A stretch of DNA of 64,000 nucleotides from Rotaria sordida. Lineage: Eukaryota > Rotifera > Eurotatoria > Philodinida > Philodinidae. The translations under genes and the position numbers were made by a program. The DNA is taken from contig CAJNOL010000851.1 of assembly GCA_905250125.1 (NCBI GenBank), forward strand, positions 1-64,000, written 5' to 3'. Shown here piece by piece: positions 60,906-64,000 of the stretch. Every line of letters begins with the position of its first letter. The first letter of the stretch is position 1. The notes under the pieces were generated by a model. It did no database searches, was not told the DNA's origin, and saw nothing but the letters and a program-made list of their open reading frames with translations.

Positions 60906-61969
60906 TTATTTAAGTTGAGACAAAATACATTGAATGCTTTTCCTAGTATGAACAAGACGAGGATGCATAGAAAGAATCGCATGACCATCGATGTTCGTTA
61001 CTTTTTCTAAATATGATAGTGCATGTTCTAATTCGTCCTTCTTCTCGTAAACGAGATCTATGTTATTTAATATCTCTGCAATGTTGAGATGCTGAAGAAG
61101 AAAACATTTTTGATAGATTTCAAATGACAGATTGTAATATTCTAATGGGCGATCAAACTGACACAAATTTTGATATGCATCTCCAATGTTACCGTACAAT
61201 GCAGTAAGTACAGGTTGATCAGTCGATATACATTTTTGAAGAATGTTCAATATTTTGTGATGATACTCGAATGCCTCCTAATATATCTTCTCTTTCTCAT
61301 AGATGACACCTATATTATTGAAATAGACACGTACGCTTAGCTGATTCTCGCCAAATATTCGCTATCGTATCACCAATACCTTGTAGTAGGATTCTAATCC
61401 TTGCTTATGATTGTCCTCATAGTAGTAGACACTTCTAATACTGTAGTAGCTGTTTGCAATATGAACATCATCTGCGTCCAGTGTTGACATTTGATCTTGA
61501 GCGATTTCCGGTGTCATTCGAGAAAAGGCAGTTTATTGAGCAAACGACGATAATACTTCTTAGATTCATTAAATCTGCCCATCGTTCTGAGTACATTGTC
61601 AAACAGGTGAAGACTCGTCATTTCTTCATTACCTTCACTATTATGTGTCTTTATCTATTCAATGACAGTCTTCAAATCATCATTATTATCACTTCATAAT
61701 TTTATTCGAATGATATACAAATGATCTGCGCCATAATGAGTGTCAATAAGTTGAAAAATCAATCCCAACATGATGAAAACTTCTTCTTCGTTAAGAAATT
61801 GACTATGTGGAGTTATATTAGTGAATGGTCTATTGTCTACAAGTTGAGGAGCAGCATCAATATGAAATAAGACTTTTTGCAAGTCGTCTATTGAAGTTGA
61901 ATTTAAGAAACGGAATAGAGTTACGTCGCGATTGACACTTGTCGAGAGAAATTGCTTTCCGTCGTGCAA
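60906..61969 (-). pseudogene. ADP-ribosyltransferase-TPR pseudogene
   Basis: Reading down the minus strand: ART active-site part KQFLSTSVNRD (the STS motif) and FLNEEEVFIMLGLIFQL (the E-x-E segment), then DDLKTVIE, KYYRRLLNKLP, and TPR units (NNIGVIYEKEK, YGNIGDAYQNLCQFDRPLEY, AEILNNIDLVYEKKDELEHA). At least four in-frame stops (near 61694, 61640, 61345 and 61280) and a frameshift near 61520 separate these pieces, so it is dead. The N-terminal half with the first catalytic arginine is not found upstream, where an 89-bp hairpin lies. Architecture resembles the intact gene at 4249 but with shorter TPR units of kinesin-light-chain type. Confidence 0.75.
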
Positions 61970-62036
61970 TGATCTTTATATTCAATCGATTGAAAGTCAC
62001 AAACAGTGACAGAACACAGTCGATGAGAAGGTACTA

Positions 62037-62125
62037 CTGCAGTTTAGTCACACTCTTGCTCTCACCCTAACACTGATTGCTGCGTTCAATGTAGCAATCA
62101 ATATAAGGGTATGAATAAACTGCAG
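62037..62125. repeat. 89-bp imperfect hairpin next to ART-TPR pseudogene
   Basis: CTGCAGTTTA at the left and TAAACTGCAG at the right are perfect inverted ends; inner arms GATTGCT and AGCAATC pair around GCGTTCAATGT. The left arm contains ACCCTAACAC and the right arm AAGGGTATG. It lies where the 5' half of the ART-TPR pseudogene should continue, so it may mark an insertion or break. Confidence 0.5.
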
Positions 62126-62139
62126 AAGAACCATCGATT

Positions 62140-63299
62140 CTTATGGTATCAGGTTTTTGTGTAGCACAAAAGAACTCAATGTCTTTTATCAAACTTTTAG
62201 ATAATTTCAAATGATTTTTAGCTGGCTCAACCTTATAATTTAAAGATGAGAATAAATTTTAAATATTTCCGATCGCACGTTTAATATTCCCAATTTTCGA
62301 TATAAATATCAGTCGTCAGTGATTGCAACGATAATCATCAGCTAACACTCGAAAAGAAACGAAAATTCCGATGTTTTATTCTTCAAAAAAAGAACTTTAA
62401 ACAGAAAACTAGATTTGTGCTTATATGTTTATCAAATTAGTATATTGAACAAAAATGATGTGCTGATGCAACAAAGTTAATTGATTTCATTTTTTCACAA
62501 TGAGAAAACATTTAAATATAAATAGAAGCATATTCGATAGAATTTTTGTTACAATTATTGAGACTTTGCGTCATGAACTTATAATATATGTTATTGAAAA
62601 TGAACTAAATAGTAAGAAAAAAACCTCCTTTCTTCATTTTTATTTTTTATTTATTTGATTTTCAATGACTGATGATGTTATGAGTTCATAATGGAACGTC
62701 TTAGTGATGGTAACAGAACTGTGTGAATTATTGTGCAATGAGTGATACTTCAGGTTTGCTTGTTGACCACGAGAGCATGTATACAAAGTGGTCATATAAT
62801 TAAGCTTATTTGTTTCTAAGAGCTATATCCTTTCTTTCATTTATCTTTTTCAATCATTTTACTAGCATAAGAGATGCTGGTTTATCACGTTCCTTATTCT
62901 TTTGCCTTTTCATCTATTCTTTCTTTATTGGATATTGTCTTCTTTTTTATTTAAAAAGCAATAGATCAATACTAAAAAGATGGAAAAAATATTCTTCTGC
63001 TTTATTTTTCTCATTAATAAGACATCAACTATAGAAAACTAGAGTATCTTTGAATAGACAGCACCTAATTTTATCTCAGGTCGTCTTTTCAGTTTAAAAA
63101 ACAGTTGTTACATACACACCGTACTCGACTTATCCGATCAAAAATGACATAAACCGTTTAAAAACAGTCATCATTCATCAACAAAAAATTCTTTTTTGTG
63201 GCAAACTTAATTTCTATTTATTTAAACGTAGTTTACTTCATTTTGCATGATTCTCAGTGCCTTCAAAAATAAAAAAAACGTGATTTTTGTGAATTTTTC
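62140..63299. other. Stretch with no supported gene
   Basis: No intact gene. A minus-strand open segment at about 62090-62265 reads protein-like (LKLSKSLIKDIEFFCATQKP then DTIRIDGSSAVYSYP) and could be an exon of a lost gene, but nothing extends it. Confidence 0.3.
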
Positions 63300-63530
63300 G
63301 TGAAAAACATGGAAAAACTGGTATTTCTGATGATGAAACGGACATTATTCTTCGTGATATTAAATTTCATCGATGAAAATGAACAGTTTCATCGAAGACA
63401 TTTCATGGATTTGATTTTTAATCAAAGTTGTGATATTATGTTGATGGAATCGTCCGTTTTCCTCAATGAAATTGAAAAACACAAAAAAGAATGTCTGTTT
63501 CATCATTTAAATGGCATTTTTGTTTCATTT
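63300..63530. repeat. Foldback element, ~110-bp arms
   Basis: TGATGATGAAACGGACATTA on the left pairs with the complement of GAATGTCTGTTTCATCATTT on the right, and the pairing extends through AAATTTCATCGATGAAAA versus TTTTCCTCAATGAAATT. The 92-codon open frame at 63300-63578 lies across this palindrome and is probably a by-product. Confidence 0.55.
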
Positions 63531-63579
63531 TCGAAGTCCCTGGGTTGTTTTGATAATGAGAGAATAGGACGAGTCTAGC

Positions 63580-64000
63580 TTCTTCATCTTTCCTGTATTA
63601 ATGTGTTTCTTTTCGTAAATAAGAAAGGAAATAACATCAACAAGGTAAAAACAAAATCAAAAGGGACAAAGAGTAAAAAACATGATAAGCGAACTTTTCC
63701 TATGCTCGCACGATAATTGAGAAAATTAAATGGACTATGATTGTGCAATTCAAGAGAACAACATTTTGTTTTACCGATTGTTCTGCAAACATTCATCATG
63801 ATGACTTATAAGCCTTTCATAGTGTGCCACGTTGTCATTTATGTATACATTATATAAACATGTAGTTTTTCTCAATAAGCAAACCTTCTAATACACACCA
63901 TAGTCGAGCGACAATGTCTTCTGTTTCACAAATGTGGCCAGAATTTGTCTATTGTTGTGTGAGTTTTTCATGTTATTTTCTTATCGGTATCGTATATTGG
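63580..64000. other. Window end, no gene seen
   Basis: No gene recognised. An ATG at 63914 (MSSVSQMWPEFVYCCV) opens a frame close to the window end; GTGAGT at 63957-63962 could be a splice donor, so a gene may start here and continue outside the window. Confidence 0.3.

Noticed and set aside
63300..63578. 92-codon plus-strand frame
   Set aside because: Lies across a foldback palindrome and has no recognisable domain; best explained by the inverted repeat.
1..64000. tRNA, rRNA and other structured RNA genes
   Set aside because: I looked for T-loop (GTTCRANNC) contexts with a matching acceptor and for conserved rRNA or snRNA cores and found none. A covariance-model search would be needed to exclude them.

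Overview
The window looks like nuclear DNA of a bdelloid rotifer (Adineta/Rotaria type). The evidence is an AT-rich background, very short GT-AG introns (about 45-70 bp, with two near 300 bp), repeated tracts of the bdelloid telomere motif TGTGGG, and several protein families known to be expanded in bdelloids: ADP-ribosyltransferase fused to TPRs, F-box/LRR-like proteins and orphan GPCRs. No RNA gene, CRISPR array or prokaryotic operon was seen. One 100-N assembly gap lies at 50764-50863.

Layout. 1-4.2 kb: no gene, but a telomere-like inverted tract and a 125-bp satellite rich in TTCCGGAA. 4.2-9.2 kb: intact three-exon ART-TPR gene (+). 10.9-14.6 kb: four telomere-motif hairpins, between which lie a small secreted-protein gene, an ATP-synthase subunit b pseudogene and a possible DnaJ fragment. 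14.8-15.2 kb: decayed gene of unknown type. 18-20 kb: F-box gene (-) broken by a nonsense codon. 21.7-22.6 kb: degenerate tandem repeat and a mariner-like foldback MITE. 23.2-24.5 kb: intact five-exon short-chain dehydrogenase (-). 27.4 kb: HMA-domain remnant. 30.2-37.1 kb: very long intronless reading frame encoding an SIR2-like domain plus a NACHT ATPase and a long helical C-terminus, interrupted by one in-frame TAG. 37.5-46 kb: a duplicated ~1.9 kb block, each copy holding a two-exon pyrokinin-like (FxPRLamide) neuropeptide precursor; the second copy also took up an 852-bp transposon. 48.9 kb: secreted protein (-). 50.9-51.4 kb: C-terminal half of a GPCR cut by the gap. 52-59.5 kb: decayed genes, a duplicated promoter module, and two small glycine/serine/asparagine-rich hydrophilic protein genes with clear TATA boxes. 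55.7-56.7 and 59.8-60.6 kb: large foldback elements. 61-62 kb: broken ART-TPR pseudogene (-).

The overall picture is an accessory, possibly subtelomeric region: intact genes are few, gene remnants are many, and palindromic elements with long arms are frequent. The main items for follow-up are the recurring telomere-motif hairpins, whose spacers fall into shared sequence groups; the SIR2-NACHT immune-type gene with its single stop; and the neuropeptide duplication, in which the number of encoded peptides differs between copies. Exon joins were worked out by hand from splice consensus and reading-frame phase. Family assignments rest on recognised motifs, not on a database search.
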